A DNA stretch of 64,000 nucleotides from Candidatus Melainabacteria bacterium (lineage in GTDB: Bacteria > Cyanobacteriota > Vampirovibrionia > Obscuribacterales > Obscuribacteraceae), in assembly GCA_016699165.1 (NCBI GenBank), contig CP064963.1, forward strand, positions 1,798,001 to 1,862,000. The letters run 5' to 3'. Of the stretch, positions 36,407-44,459 are shown one piece after another. Numbering within the stretch: the stretch's first letter is position 1; the number at the start of each line of letters is the position of its first letter. A program made the translations under genes and the position numbers. The notes beneath the pieces were generated by a model. The model made no database searches. It was not told the origin of the DNA and saw nothing but the letters and a program-made list of their open reading frames with translations.

Positions 36407-37300
36407 ATGGTGTCAGGAACAGTGCCTAAAGCATTTTCGCCACATGCTAACTATTCAAAACGATTGCTTAGCCTTTATGGCGATCAAACGGATGAATATG
36501 GATTCAATTGCGATGCCCTTTTTAAGTGCGAATTCTTTTCCAGATACTTGTATGAAGAGTACTTTCAGGTTCAAACCATTGGGATAGAAAATATACCAGC
36601 CAACAAAAGAGCAATTCTCATAGGAAACCACTCAGGGGTAGTTCCATTAGATGCATTCATGACATATACAGCTTTTTTGAATACGCATCAAAACCCACGT
36701 CGCATACGCTTTTTAGTACACAACTGGCTTTTATCTACACCAGGAGTGCGCGACATAATCAAAGGTGCAGGCGGGGTTGGCGCAACGTACAAAAATGCTC
36801 GCAAACTACTGGACCAAGATGAACTAGTATTTTTCTATCCTGAAGGTCCAAAAGGCACAGGAAAGCCATTCTCGATGAGATATCGATTAGATGATTTCGA
36901 TCCTGGTTTTGTCAAAGCAGCAATTGAAACTCAGTCTCCAATCATTCCTGTGACCACTGTGGGAGGTGATGAAGTATTTCCACTTTTAGCAAACATGAAG
37001 AGTATTGCTCGCATAATGGGAACGCCTTACTGGCCTGTTACGCTAACTCATCCATGGCTGCCATTCACAACCAGTTGCATGCCACTGCCGGTGAAACTAT
37101 TGATCATAATTGGCAAGCCGATTTACTTAGACTATCCGACTTCTAAATGCACGGACCGTCAGCTTCGCAAAGATATTGCGCGCAATATTCAATATAAGAT
37201 TCAGCGACAGTTGAATCAATTGCTAAAAATTCGCAAATCGCCCTTTTCAAAGTGGGACCTTGAATCAGTCAACAAAATGGAGAATGAAAATGAAAATTAA
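36407..37300 (+). CDS. PlsC-like acyltransferase, paralogue of 6959-7840
   Basis: 297 residues. The same LPLAT motifs as its paralogue: GNHSGVVPLDAF (HxxxxxD variant) and FYPEGPKGTGKPF, then VTTVGGDEVFPLL and the shared ending IRKSPFSKWDLES. Probably peripheral to the inner membrane and acting in phospholipid or storage lipid synthesis. It sits 2 bp after the phosphoribosyltransferase and overlaps the start of the DUF2934 gene by 11 bp, so all three form an operon. Confidence 0.88.
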   Translation: MVSGTVPKAFSPHANYSKRLLSLYGDQTDEYGFNCDALFKCEFFSRYLYEEYFQVQTIGIENIPANKRAILIGNHSGVVPLDAFMTYTAFLNTHQNPRRIRFLVHNWLLSTPGVRDIIKGAGGVGATYKNARKLLDQDELVFFYPEGPKGTGKPFSMRYRLDDFDPGFVKAAIETQSPIIPVTTVGGDEVFPLLANMKSIARIMGTPYWPVTLTHPWLPFTTSCMPLPVKLLIIIGKPIYLDYPTSKCTDRQLRKDIARNIQYKIQRQLNQLLKIRKSPFSKWDLESVNKMENENEN

Positions 37301-37490
37301 ATTGAAAGAAAAAAGTCTGACAGACAAAATGATTGACGATAATGCTGAAAGCGGAAGAAAGCCCGAAATACCCCACAGAGAAATTGCTCTTCGTGCCTAT
37401 CAAATCTGGACGGAACGCGGTTGCACCCATGGATTCGATAGTCAAGACTGGCTGCAAGCAGAACAGGATTTGATGCTCAAATATTGTTAA
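37290..37490 (+). CDS. DUF2934 small protein
   Basis: 66 residues from ATG 37290 (GGAG seven bases upstream); an ATG at 37284 is also possible. The C-terminal part carries the DUF2934 pattern REIALRAYQIWTERGCTHG followed by DWLQAEQDL. This small domain of unknown function is common near stress genes in environmental bacteria. Overlaps the acyltransferase by 11 bp. Confidence 0.85.
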   Translation: MKIKLKEKSLTDKMIDDNAESGRKPEIPHREIALRAYQIWTERGCTHGFDSQDWLQAEQDLMLKYC

Positions 37491-37495
37491 ATCTT

Positions 37496-37511
37496 TCATC
37501 CCCAAGAGGGA
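37496..37511. promoter_or_regulatory. Regulon-box candidate I (USP 37570)
   Basis: TCATCC-CCAA-GAGGGA, six bases after the preceding stop. TAAACT (37534-37539) follows after exactly 22 nt, and the USP start is 58 bp beyond the box. The left half is perfect, the right half degenerate. Confidence 0.45.
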
Positions 37512-37569
37512 GTGAAAAAAAACGCCAATTAGATAAACTCGTATCAACACATCATTGAGAGAAGAAAAA

Positions 37570-38046
37570 ATGAAAATACTAATAGCGATTGAAGACGAGA
37601 CATATAGCAACGCAGCTATAGATTTTGTGCGACGCTGCGGCTGGACTAAAGATGTCGATTTCAAGTTTCTACATATCGTAGAACCGCTTTTAGTCGATAG
37701 TTACATGTGTTTTGCCCCTTCGCCTGTTTTGACCGATATTGTCCAAGAGCATAAAAAATGGGCAGCCACACTGCTAAAGACGCTCGAAGACAAATTGAAA
37801 CCAGCTCTAGAAGGTGGCTCCATTGAAACTTTAGTAATAGAAGACTTTGCCAAAAGCGCAATCCTGGAACAGTCGAAAGAATGGAATGCAGATCTAATTG
37901 TTATGGGTTCGCATGGTCGCAAAGGGATGAATAAATTTCTGATGGGAAGCGTATCTCAAGCGGTAGCTGAACATGCCGATGTACCAGTTATGATTGTGCG
38001 AGTTCCTCAAAAAGCAAAGTCCTTAGATAGTTTTGACGCCGCCTAA
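37570..38046 (+). CDS. Universal stress protein (single domain)
   Basis: 158 residues from ATG 37570; a TTG at 37555 is less likely because it overlaps the RBS-like GAGAGAAG. N-terminal MKILIAIEDETYS and the signature GSHGRKGMNKFLMGS (ATP-binding type). VPVMIVRV closes the fold. Promoter box I lies upstream. Confidence 0.92.
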   Translation: MKILIAIEDETYSNAAIDFVRRCGWTKDVDFKFLHIVEPLLVDSYMCFAPSPVLTDIVQEHKKWAATLLKTLEDKLKPALEGGSIETLVIEDFAKSAILEQSKEWNADLIVMGSHGRKGMNKFLMGSVSQAVAEHADVPVMIVRVPQKAKSLDSFDAA

Positions 38047-38072
38047 ACCAACTAAATCTGGAGGAGAGTCCG

Positions 38073-38393
38073 GTGCCAACTGAATATTCAAGAAGTGAAT
38101 CCGACATAAAAATGCGATTGAAAGCGGCCGCGAAGAATGACAATTTTGATTCTTCACTAATGGCAGAAGCACACGCTTTTGGAGCACGATTAAGTATCCA
38201 GAAAAACTATACCGACGCAGCAGAAATCTACAAATTACTCTTAGAAATGCAAGAAAAACATCTTGGATCCAACCACCCCGACTTGGCTAACAGCCTCGAA
38301 TACCTAGCTTTGGTAGTTTATGAAAACGGCGACAAAATCCAGGCAATGACTTTAAATTACAGAGCGCTAGCGTTGAGACAAACCGTAAGCTGA
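38073..38393 (+). CDS. Small TPR protein
   Basis: 106 residues from GTG with GGAGGAG upstream. One to two kinesin-light-chain-type TPR units (FGARLSIQKNYTDAAEIYKLL and HLGSNHPDLANSLEYLALV), no signal peptide, so cytoplasmic. It lies between two USP genes in the same direction (26 bp after the first, 44 bp before the second) and probably shares their transcript. Confidence 0.75.
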   Translation: MPTEYSRSESDIKMRLKAAAKNDNFDSSLMAEAHAFGARLSIQKNYTDAAEIYKLLLEMQEKHLGSNHPDLANSLEYLALVVYENGDKIQAMTLNYRALALRQTVS

Positions 38394-38437
38394 TTGCTCT
38401 AAAAAACAGATTTTTATGTAATTGAGGCTTATGGCAG

Positions 38438-38896
38438 ATGCGGATACTGGTGGCAATTGACAATTCAAAATATTCGCAAGAGGCTGTACACTCTCTTTGC
38501 CAGCGACTTTGGCATCCCAACACAAAGTTTCTACTTGTTCACGTTCTTGAGCCTGTAACGAGTGAATACGCAAGCATGTTTATGACTTATTCTACTGATT
38601 ATGGACGCATAGTAGCAGAACGCTTAACTGATGCCCAAAAACTGGTAAAAGAAAATGCTCTGTATCTGAAAGACAAGCTCCCTGAAGCTTCTGTCGAAAA
38701 CATTGTTCTTGAGGGTCCGGTCAAAGAATGTCTGGTAGAAAAAGCGCGGGATTGGCATGCCGACTTAATTGTAATGGGATCGCATGGGCGCAAAGGATTA
38801 AGCAAATTGATGCTTGGAAGCGTAGCCGAGTCGGTCCTGTGCGAGTCTTCGTGCTCGGTTGAAATATTCAAACCAGTTCTTTCTAAACAAGGTTAA
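38438..38896 (+). CDS. Universal stress protein (single domain)
   Basis: 152 residues. MRILVAIDNSKYSQEAV at the N-terminus and GSHGRKGLSKLMLGS near residues 113-127 (ATP-binding type). Shares the pattern of 35064, 37570 and 46936. Third gene of the run USP-TPR-USP. Confidence 0.92.
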   Translation: MRILVAIDNSKYSQEAVHSLCQRLWHPNTKFLLVHVLEPVTSEYASMFMTYSTDYGRIVAERLTDAQKLVKENALYLKDKLPEASVENIVLEGPVKECLVEKARDWHADLIVMGSHGRKGLSKLMLGSVAESVLCESSCSVEIFKPVLSKQG

Positions 38897-38905
38897 GTGC
38901 TCAAA

Positions 38906-38921
38906 TCATCCCAAAGGACGA
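38906..38921. promoter_or_regulatory. Regulon-box candidate D (39014 / cytochrome c operon)
   Basis: TCATCC-CAAA-GGACGA, one of the best copies. GATGCT (38945-38950) lies 23 nt downstream as a weak -10; TGTATT follows a few bases later. The gene at 39014 starts 92 bp beyond the box. Confidence 0.55.
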
Positions 38922-39013
38922 TATACAAAGACAGGCCTGGGACTGATGCTTGTATTCCACTTGTTGAGTTAAATTGAAAATATTAGTACTCGGTATCCGC
39001 CTAAAAGGTTTAA

Positions 39014-39397
39014 ATGGAAGATGTCATAAAAATTCGGCTTAGATTTCCAAAGGCTCGAATAGAAATAAACAATTTGATGATGGAGAACCATGGAAATTGT
39101 TCCAATGCGCTGGTCGCAGCAAGCCGTGAGTTTGGATTGATCCAAGATAATTCATTTTGCAAGGCGATAGATGAAAATGAAACGACATGCCAGGCTTTAT
39201 CAACAGCGGAATCGATTTTGACAAAATATTTGCAGGACAAAAAAATCACAGAAATTGACCAGCATATCTCATCACTCAATAATAATGTCCACCTATTTAA
39301 GACGCTTGAATTCCAAAGGACTAAATGTAAGATAGAATGTCTTCGGATGACTCCTGTAATCTTCGACCTGATTTTGCAACAAATAGAATGTACCTAA
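39014..39397 (+). CDS. Hypothetical protein coupled to cytochrome c gene
   Basis: 127 residues, no signal peptide or membrane helix. It opens with a beta strand (IKIRLRFPKARIEI) and is then mostly helical, with five cysteines scattered along it. No family recognised. Its stop codon overlaps the start of the cytochrome gene (ATGTACCTAA), so the two are translationally coupled. Preceded by box D. Confidence 0.6.
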   Translation: MEDVIKIRLRFPKARIEINNLMMENHGNCSNALVAASREFGLIQDNSFCKAIDENETTCQALSTAESILTKYLQDKKITEIDQHISSLNNNVHLFKTLEFQRTKCKIECLRMTPVIFDLILQQIECT

Positions 39398-40071
39398 AAT
39401 CAAATATTCTTGCTTTGGTAATATCAATCAGCACTATTAGTGGTGCCTGGGCCCAGAGCGACTCAGACAAAGCAAAAGCACTGCTAGAGCGCAACGGGTG
39501 CAATTCTTGTCATTCAATCAAGGGCAAGGGCGGATGTTTAGCTCCTCCTTACGACGGCATCTCAAAACGAAGAAATGAAGACTTTGTACTATCGCGTATT
39601 ACCAATTCCAAAACGGCAGTACGTCGTTTCGAAAAGCTTTATCCTGAAACAGAATTGATGCCGCATCCAAGAATCTCGCCTGCCGACGCTAAAGCAATTA
39701 CAAAATATTTGCTGTCACTACCCGCTCCAAAACAAAGTTTCAAGGCAACTCACCACGTTGTCACATCCGATATGACCAATATCGATTTAGCAGGCAACCT
39801 AAACAAGGGAAGATCGCTTTTCTTCGAGAAAGGTTGCAGTGCCTGCCATTCGGTAAAAGGAGTGGGCGGACAATTTGCTCCCAAACTTGACGGCGTAGGC
39901 AAAAGAGAAGGCAAAGACTACCTGACAAAAAAAATGACTGCTGCCGAGCTTCTTATGCAGAACAATGGTGAGGAGTACGCAGAAAGAGGCACAACCATGC
40001 CTCCATCCAGCTTGAGTAAACAGGATATGGCAGACATTGCCGAATATCTAATGACTATTCCTGCCAAATAA
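39388..40071 (+). CDS. Exported diheme cytochrome c
   Basis: 227 residues from ATG 39388, which gives a clean signal peptide (ILALVISISTISGAWA). Two class I cytochrome c domains: heme motifs CNSCH and CSACH, each followed by G.GG..APP/K(Y/L)DG(I/V).KR. Possible axial methionines are in LMPHP (first) and TTMPPS (second). Each domain ends in a KYLLSLP/EYLMTIP helix, so the gene is an internal duplication. Periplasmic electron carrier. Overlaps 39014-39397 by 10 bp. Redox partner unknown. Confidence 0.9.
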   Translation: MYLKSNILALVISISTISGAWAQSDSDKAKALLERNGCNSCHSIKGKGGCLAPPYDGISKRRNEDFVLSRITNSKTAVRRFEKLYPETELMPHPRISPADAKAITKYLLSLPAPKQSFKATHHVVTSDMTNIDLAGNLNKGRSLFFEKGCSACHSVKGVGGQFAPKLDGVGKREGKDYLTKKMTAAELLMQNNGEEYAERGTTMPPSSLSKQDMADIAEYLMTIPAK

Positions 40072-40074
40072 TCA

Positions 40075-40629
40075 CTAATTTAGCTCGATTCTTACTTCAA
40101 CCACTCCAGAAGAAAGATATTTCTTTTTGACAGCAAGACCCAGGTGATCGAAGACTTCGAGCATATGTGTGTTTTCGACCAATACATCGGCAGTAAATTC
40201 ACGGATACCTTCGGCTTGTGCTATTTGACGCAAAAAATTAAATAAAATAGTCCCGACACCATGACCTTGGTACTCGTCCTTCACATCAAATGCCACTTCG
40301 GCTATTTGGTCGTTTTTTTCAAACACAATATATCGGCCGCAGCCAGCATGAACCAGACGTCCATCTGGCTCTTGGACCAGGGCTATAAGACAGACGTGGC
40401 GGTGATAATCAACTTCGGTAAAGTAAACGAGTTCTTTTGTGGTCAACTGCTTTTTGGGAATGAAATAGCGATAATACATGGAGCGTTCGCTCATGTGTTC
40501 AGCTTCATCTATAAGTAGTGATTTATCGCTTGGTCTAATAGCTCTCACTATCACTTTTCTTCCATCAAGCAAGCGCGACTCAGCAAGGAAAACTTGAGCA
40601 TTATTTTTGACATTTACTTGGCTTTTCAT
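40075..40629 (-). CDS. GNAT-family N-acetyltransferase
   Basis: 184 residues from ATG 40629 (AGGAG upstream). GNAT motifs: VRAIRPSDKSLL at the start and the acetyl-CoA loop DVKDEYQGHGVGTILFNFL (Q/RxxGxG/A, residues about 124-142). Such single GNAT domains near USPs, like the C-terminal domain of the Pat protein lysine acetyltransferase, may modify acyl-CoA synthetases or USPs; the target is not known here. Convergent with the cytochrome (3 bp between stops). Shares the region of box C with the gene at 40771. Confidence 0.88.
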   Translation of the reverse strand: MKSQVNVKNNAQVFLAESRLLDGRKVIVRAIRPSDKSLLIDEAEHMSERSMYYRYFIPKKQLTTKELVYFTEVDYHRHVCLIALVQEPDGRLVHAGCGRYIVFEKNDQIAEVAFDVKDEYQGHGVGTILFNFLRQIAQAEGIREFTADVLVENTHMLEVFDHLGLAVKKKYLSSGVVEVRIELN

Positions 40630-40698
40630 CGAAATTCTCCTGTGCTCAAATATAATCGCAAAAACGTGAAGGCACATCGACCTGCCGATTGGCTCAAC

Positions 40699-40714
40699 TC
40701 AACCTAATGGACGA
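40699..40714. promoter_or_regulatory. Regulon-box candidate C (tandem USP 40771 / GNAT)
   Basis: TCAACC-TAAT-GGACGA. AATACT (40737-40742) follows after exactly 22 nt, and the USP start is 57 bp beyond the box. Strong copy. Confidence 0.55.
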
Positions 40715-40770
40715 GGCTTATTGGCCGCTATTTTGAAATACTCTTAATATGCGCTCAAAGGAGTAAATTG

Positions 40771-41736
40771 ATGAATAAGACTTCCTTCTTACTGTGTCTA
40801 AACGGCACCAAACAGTCTCAAATAGCGGCTGAAATGGCATTTGAATTAGCTCAGAAGGCAGATGCACAGCTCACTGCTCAGCATGTAATAGATACAAGCA
40901 CAGCCTGGGATTTTCTGCGCAACGAAGAACCTGGATTCATCGGGAGTGGTTTATATATTGAAACTTTCGAGATACTTAAAAAAGCGCAACGCGAAATTGC
41001 CAACAAACTAATGGAAAAATACGAATCTGTTATTGAAAACAAAAAAATAGATTCGATTACAGTAATCGACGAAGGAGCACCCGTAGAAGAGATTTGCCGT
41101 CGTGCCCAAAATCATGATTTAGTAATAGTTGGTCATCATTATTCAGCTGCAAAATTTTCAGTGCAAAACCGCTGGCATCATGCCACTTCTGCTGTAGCAG
41201 AAGGTCTTGCCAATCAATGTCCAAAACCTCTTTTGATTATACAAAAGTCCGAACCTGCGTTTTGGCAAGACATGCAAATTCTGGTGTCGCTTGAACACAT
41301 GAATGTTAGCTTTATTCGGGCATGCCTGAGAACTGCACTGTTTTTTGGAGTGACACCAAAAATTATCTGTCTGATGTCGGGATACCACGAAGAAAAGGCA
41401 GACGAGTTAGTAAAAAATTTGCGCAATACACATTCAGACTTGCTTGAAATTGACATTCAAACAAAAGTCGTGCGCAAAGCGAACCAGGTGGATCAATTGC
41501 ATATTGATTTGTGGTCGCAAGAGCCGGCCGAGCTGGAATTTGATTATACACTATTTCAAAAATCGCTTCTTTTAGTTCCCACTCGCGAAATAGGTGGCAA
41601 AAGAATATCGATACTTGGAGTGGAAGCAAATGAGATGGTGGCACAATTATCTATTCCGGCAATATTAATGTGGCCAGAAGAGAGCATTCGATCTCATGCA
41701 ACACCAGATAGAGATTTTGAAAAACTAACAGCCTAG
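40771..41736 (+). CDS. Tandem universal stress protein, degenerate nucleotide motifs
   Basis: 321 residues from ATG with AAAGGAG upstream. Two USP-like halves (residues about 1-160 and 165-300). The first opens SFLLCLNGTKQSQIAAEMAF and has DLVIVGHHYSAAKF where the ATP signature would be; the second has LLLVPTREIGGKRISILG. Neither shows G-2x-G-9x-G(S/T), so ATP binding is doubtful. The first half resembles the first half of 44456-45361 (LTAQHVID versus LTGQHVID). 15 bp before a cytochrome gene; probably an operon. Confidence 0.85.
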   Translation: MNKTSFLLCLNGTKQSQIAAEMAFELAQKADAQLTAQHVIDTSTAWDFLRNEEPGFIGSGLYIETFEILKKAQREIANKLMEKYESVIENKKIDSITVIDEGAPVEEICRRAQNHDLVIVGHHYSAAKFSVQNRWHHATSAVAEGLANQCPKPLLIIQKSEPAFWQDMQILVSLEHMNVSFIRACLRTALFFGVTPKIICLMSGYHEEKADELVKNLRNTHSDLLEIDIQTKVVRKANQVDQLHIDLWSQEPAELEFDYTLFQKSLLLVPTREIGGKRISILGVEANEMVAQLSIPAILMWPEESIRSHATPDRDFEKLTA

Positions 41737-41751
41737 GAGTGATTTGATTTT

Positions 41752-42576
41752 ATGAGAGCAAAACTTGCCCTGCTCACAGCCATAACTTTCGGCGTCACCT
41801 TATACAGCTTTAAGACACCACATGTGATGGCAGATACAAAAACTACCGCACCGGCCGAATTTGTTGACGCCCCAAAACCAATTCGATTGCTGACACACGA
41901 TTATATAAGTGAGCCTGTAAGCGCTGAAAGCAAGCGAGGTGAAGGAATATACAAAGAAGCAAGTTGCGTACAATGTCACTCAATTAAAAATGCCGGGGGT
42001 AATCTAGGACCAATGCTAGATGGAATTGGTTATAGACGCCCAGCTGATTTTATTTATGCTCGCCTTTGCGACAGCAAAGAAGCAAAAGAAAGTTATTTCA
42101 AGTTGACTGGGCAGCAAGCGTCGTCATATCTGCATCCTCGTCTTTCAAGAGAAAATGCACGCGCCCTTACATCTTATCTAATGACCCTTCCTGAACCGGA
42201 AGGCGGCTTTGTGTTAACCCCTCACGTTATGTCTTTGCCATCGGCAAAAACCAAAATCAACGAGAAATACATTCCACACAGCGAAAGTAGTTCCAGCGAT
42301 GCCGGCAAAAAACTTTTTAACGATAAAGGATGCATCGCCTGTCACACAGTCAATAATGTAGGCGGTTGGCTTGGTCCGAATTTAAACGGCGTAGGCGGCA
42401 GATTGGATCGTGCTTCAATTATCCAAAATATCACCAATCCCGCCCGAGTGAAAAAAGTAGAAGTGGGAGACATCGATGTTCTGCCTCAAATGCCCAAACT
42501 CAATCTCTTACAGGATGAAATTGAAAAACTAGCCGACTACTTGCTCACTTTACCCAACTCTGCTACCAAAGAGTAA
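41752..42576 (+). CDS. Exported diheme cytochrome c
   Basis: 274 residues. Signal or anchor at residues 1-26 (LALLTAITFGVTLYSF). Heme motifs CVQCH and CIACH, followed by GGNLGPMLDGIG and GGWLGPNLNGVG. In the first domain the position of the LMPHP methionine of its paralogues reads SYLHP, so the sixth ligand there is changed or missing; the second has LPQMPKL. 15 bp after the tandem USP; its last 40 bp overlap the convergent USP gene 42537-43574. Confidence 0.9.
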   Translation: MRAKLALLTAITFGVTLYSFKTPHVMADTKTTAPAEFVDAPKPIRLLTHDYISEPVSAESKRGEGIYKEASCVQCHSIKNAGGNLGPMLDGIGYRRPADFIYARLCDSKEAKESYFKLTGQQASSYLHPRLSRENARALTSYLMTLPEPEGGFVLTPHVMSLPSAKTKINEKYIPHSESSSSDAGKKLFNDKGCIACHTVNNVGGWLGPNLNGVGGRLDRASIIQNITNPARVKKVEVGDIDVLPQMPKLNLLQDEIEKLADYLLTLPNSATKE

Positions 42577-43574
42577 TTGCTATCTTCATTCCATTTAAAA
42601 AATGGCAAGACTTCGGCATTTGAATTTATAACTATTATGTTCTGATGAGCGTTTTCAACCAGGTTACGTGAAATCGAGCCTGATGTTTTTTTGATACCAT
42701 CGACACACAAACCTTTTTCACCATGACTACCTATCACAATGAGATCGGCATTCCATTCATCAGCTAAAGAAATAATTCTAGCGCTGACATCGCCTTGCAA
42801 ACACAATCCATCCACTTGATTGTTTTTCAAATATCTTTTTGTGTTCAAGAGTGTCTCATCAAACCATTCTCGTGCTTGCTTGCGGAAATTGTATTTAGTG
42901 GACCATCTTTTTCCTGAATATACCGAATGCAAACTTCTTGAATCATTCAATTCTGAATATCGATTATCTTCAAGCACCATGACCAATTTCACGTCGACAT
43001 TTCCAGGCAATTCTTGGTCGATTAGCCAGTTCAACGCTTTCACCGAATTTTCAGATCCATCTACAGCAACAAGGATTCTTTTAGGAAGCCAGCTTGCAGG
43101 CTGCTTGCGATCAACAGTTTGATCCATCATCTTGAAAGGTTTAATCACTTCTAAAGAACAGTCGAGCTCATCCACTAAAGTCGCACTTATGCTCTCCAGC
43201 CAGAGGCGCTGCTTTGCGCTGCGCTCATGAGAAGCCATCACTATAAAAGCTGGCTTTGTTACATTGGAAAATTGCTTGAGACAATATGACACTTGTCCTG
43301 TGACCATAATGAAGCGCATATCGCCAAAACTTGCTTTGCTTGCTGAGACAAGATCACATAACCAGGCATGCTGTTTTTGATGCTCTCTATCTTCTTCCGA
43401 GTCAAGAGCAATTTTGTGCCTCCAAGATTCAAGCGAGCCTTTGTAATTATATGATTCAGACTCTATGACATGGACTAAAATAAATTCGGTATCTGCAGGC
43501 CATGTTCTTTGTGCCAATGACGCCAAAGTCAATTTTGCAAGTTGATCATTTTCCACCGCTACCATTACTTTCAT
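42537..43574 (-). CDS. Tandem universal stress protein
   Basis: 345 residues. The first domain (1-140) opens MKVMVAVENDQLAKL and has a degenerate signature (MASHERSAKQRLWLES). The second (165-320) opens KRILVAVDGSENSVKALNWL and has GSHGEKGLCVDG...SGSIS, closer to the nucleotide-binding form. 3' overlap of 40 bp with the cytochrome at 41752. Divergent from the cytochrome at 43701; the 126-bp gap holds no clear copy of the regulon box. Confidence 0.88.
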   Translation of the reverse strand: MKVMVAVENDQLAKLTLASLAQRTWPADTEFILVHVIESESYNYKGSLESWRHKIALDSEEDREHQKQHAWLCDLVSASKASFGDMRFIMVTGQVSYCLKQFSNVTKPAFIVMASHERSAKQRLWLESISATLVDELDCSLEVIKPFKMMDQTVDRKQPASWLPKRILVAVDGSENSVKALNWLIDQELPGNVDVKLVMVLEDNRYSELNDSRSLHSVYSGKRWSTKYNFRKQAREWFDETLLNTKRYLKNNQVDGLCLQGDVSARIISLADEWNADLIVIGSHGEKGLCVDGIKKTSGSISRNLVENAHQNIIVINSNAEVLPFFKWNEDSNYSLVAELGKVSK

Positions 43575-43700
43575 TATTGTCTAATCTCCTAAGATTCCCT
43601 TGGCGCCTACTGTTTCCTTTAACCACTATAACGGCGAAAAAACTGCCTAACACCGACCAAAAGAAGTATTTTCAGGGTGAGAAGAAGTATAATCTTGCAA

Positions 43701-44459
43701 ATGAAATTCAAATCACTAACTCTTTTATTTACTGCCTTACTACTGGCGCTTCCTCTTCAGTCTTCAGCCCAGAATAAAAACGTCGATTGGAGTAAAACAA
43801 GTCTTCCTCCTACCGGCTACAAGCCCGCAGAAACCACGTATGCATCAAAACAAGGCAGAAAACTTTATACAGAGCGAAATTGTTCATCTTGCCATCAAAT
43901 TGGGTCTCAGGGCGGCACAATGGGTCCTCCCCTAGACGGCATAGGAGGACATCGAGGCGAGGAATTTTTATTTGACCGCCTGCAAAATCCTTTCAAACAG
44001 AGTCTGGAGTTCAGTGAATTATTTGGCGGCAAAACGAGCTTGATGCCTCATCCGGGTCTGAACAAAAAACAAGCAAAACAAATAGCTAAATACTTGCTTA
44101 CTTTGCCCGAGCCTGAAGAAGGTTTTGCAATACAAGCACATATAGATGAAAAGAATACATCATCTGAAATTCCAAAACCAAATGAAGAGGTCGAAAGCGC
44201 TGGCGCTAAACTTGGTGGCGAACTTTTTCTCGAACACGGCTGTGCGGCATGTCACACAACTTATGATAATGATCCTAGATTCGGTCCCACTCTCAAAGGT
44301 ATCTCTCAACGAAAATCGAAAGAAGAAATTGAGCGTATTTTGAGCGGTAAATTTAAAAACAGACTCATGAAAAAGCAAACTGAAGTATTAGACCCGCAAG
44401 CAATCAAATGTATATCTGAATTTTTGCACAAATTGCCTGTAGAAAAGAAAGGCAATTAG
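43701..44459 (+). CDS. Exported diheme cytochrome c
   Basis: 252 residues from ATG 43701 with signal peptide LTLLFTALLLALPLQSSAQ. Heme motifs CSSCH and CAACH. The first domain has GPPLDGIGGHRG and LMPHPGL (axial Met); the second has GPTLKGISQR but no clear MP motif, so its sixth ligand is uncertain. Same duplicated architecture as 39388 and 41752. TATAAT (43688-43693) is too near the start to be its -10. Overlaps the convergent USP at 44456 by 4 bp. Confidence 0.9.
   Translation: MKFKSLTLLFTALLLALPLQSSAQNKNVDWSKTSLPPTGYKPAETTYASKQGRKLYTERNCSSCHQIGSQGGTMGPPLDGIGGHRGEEFLFDRLQNPFKQSLEFSELFGGKTSLMPHPGLNKKQAKQIAKYLLTLPEPEEGFAIQAHIDEKNTSSEIPKPNEEVESAGAKLGGELFLEHGCAACHTTYDNDPRFGPTLKGISQRKSKEEIERILSGKFKNRLMKKQTEVLDPQAIKCISEFLHKLPVEKKGN

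Noticed and set aside
43575..43700. Further copy of the regulon box between 42537-43574 and 43701-44459
   Set aside because: Only weak half-sites (GATTCC-CTTG-GCGCC; GTTTCC-TTTA-ACCACT) are seen, too far from the consensus to count.
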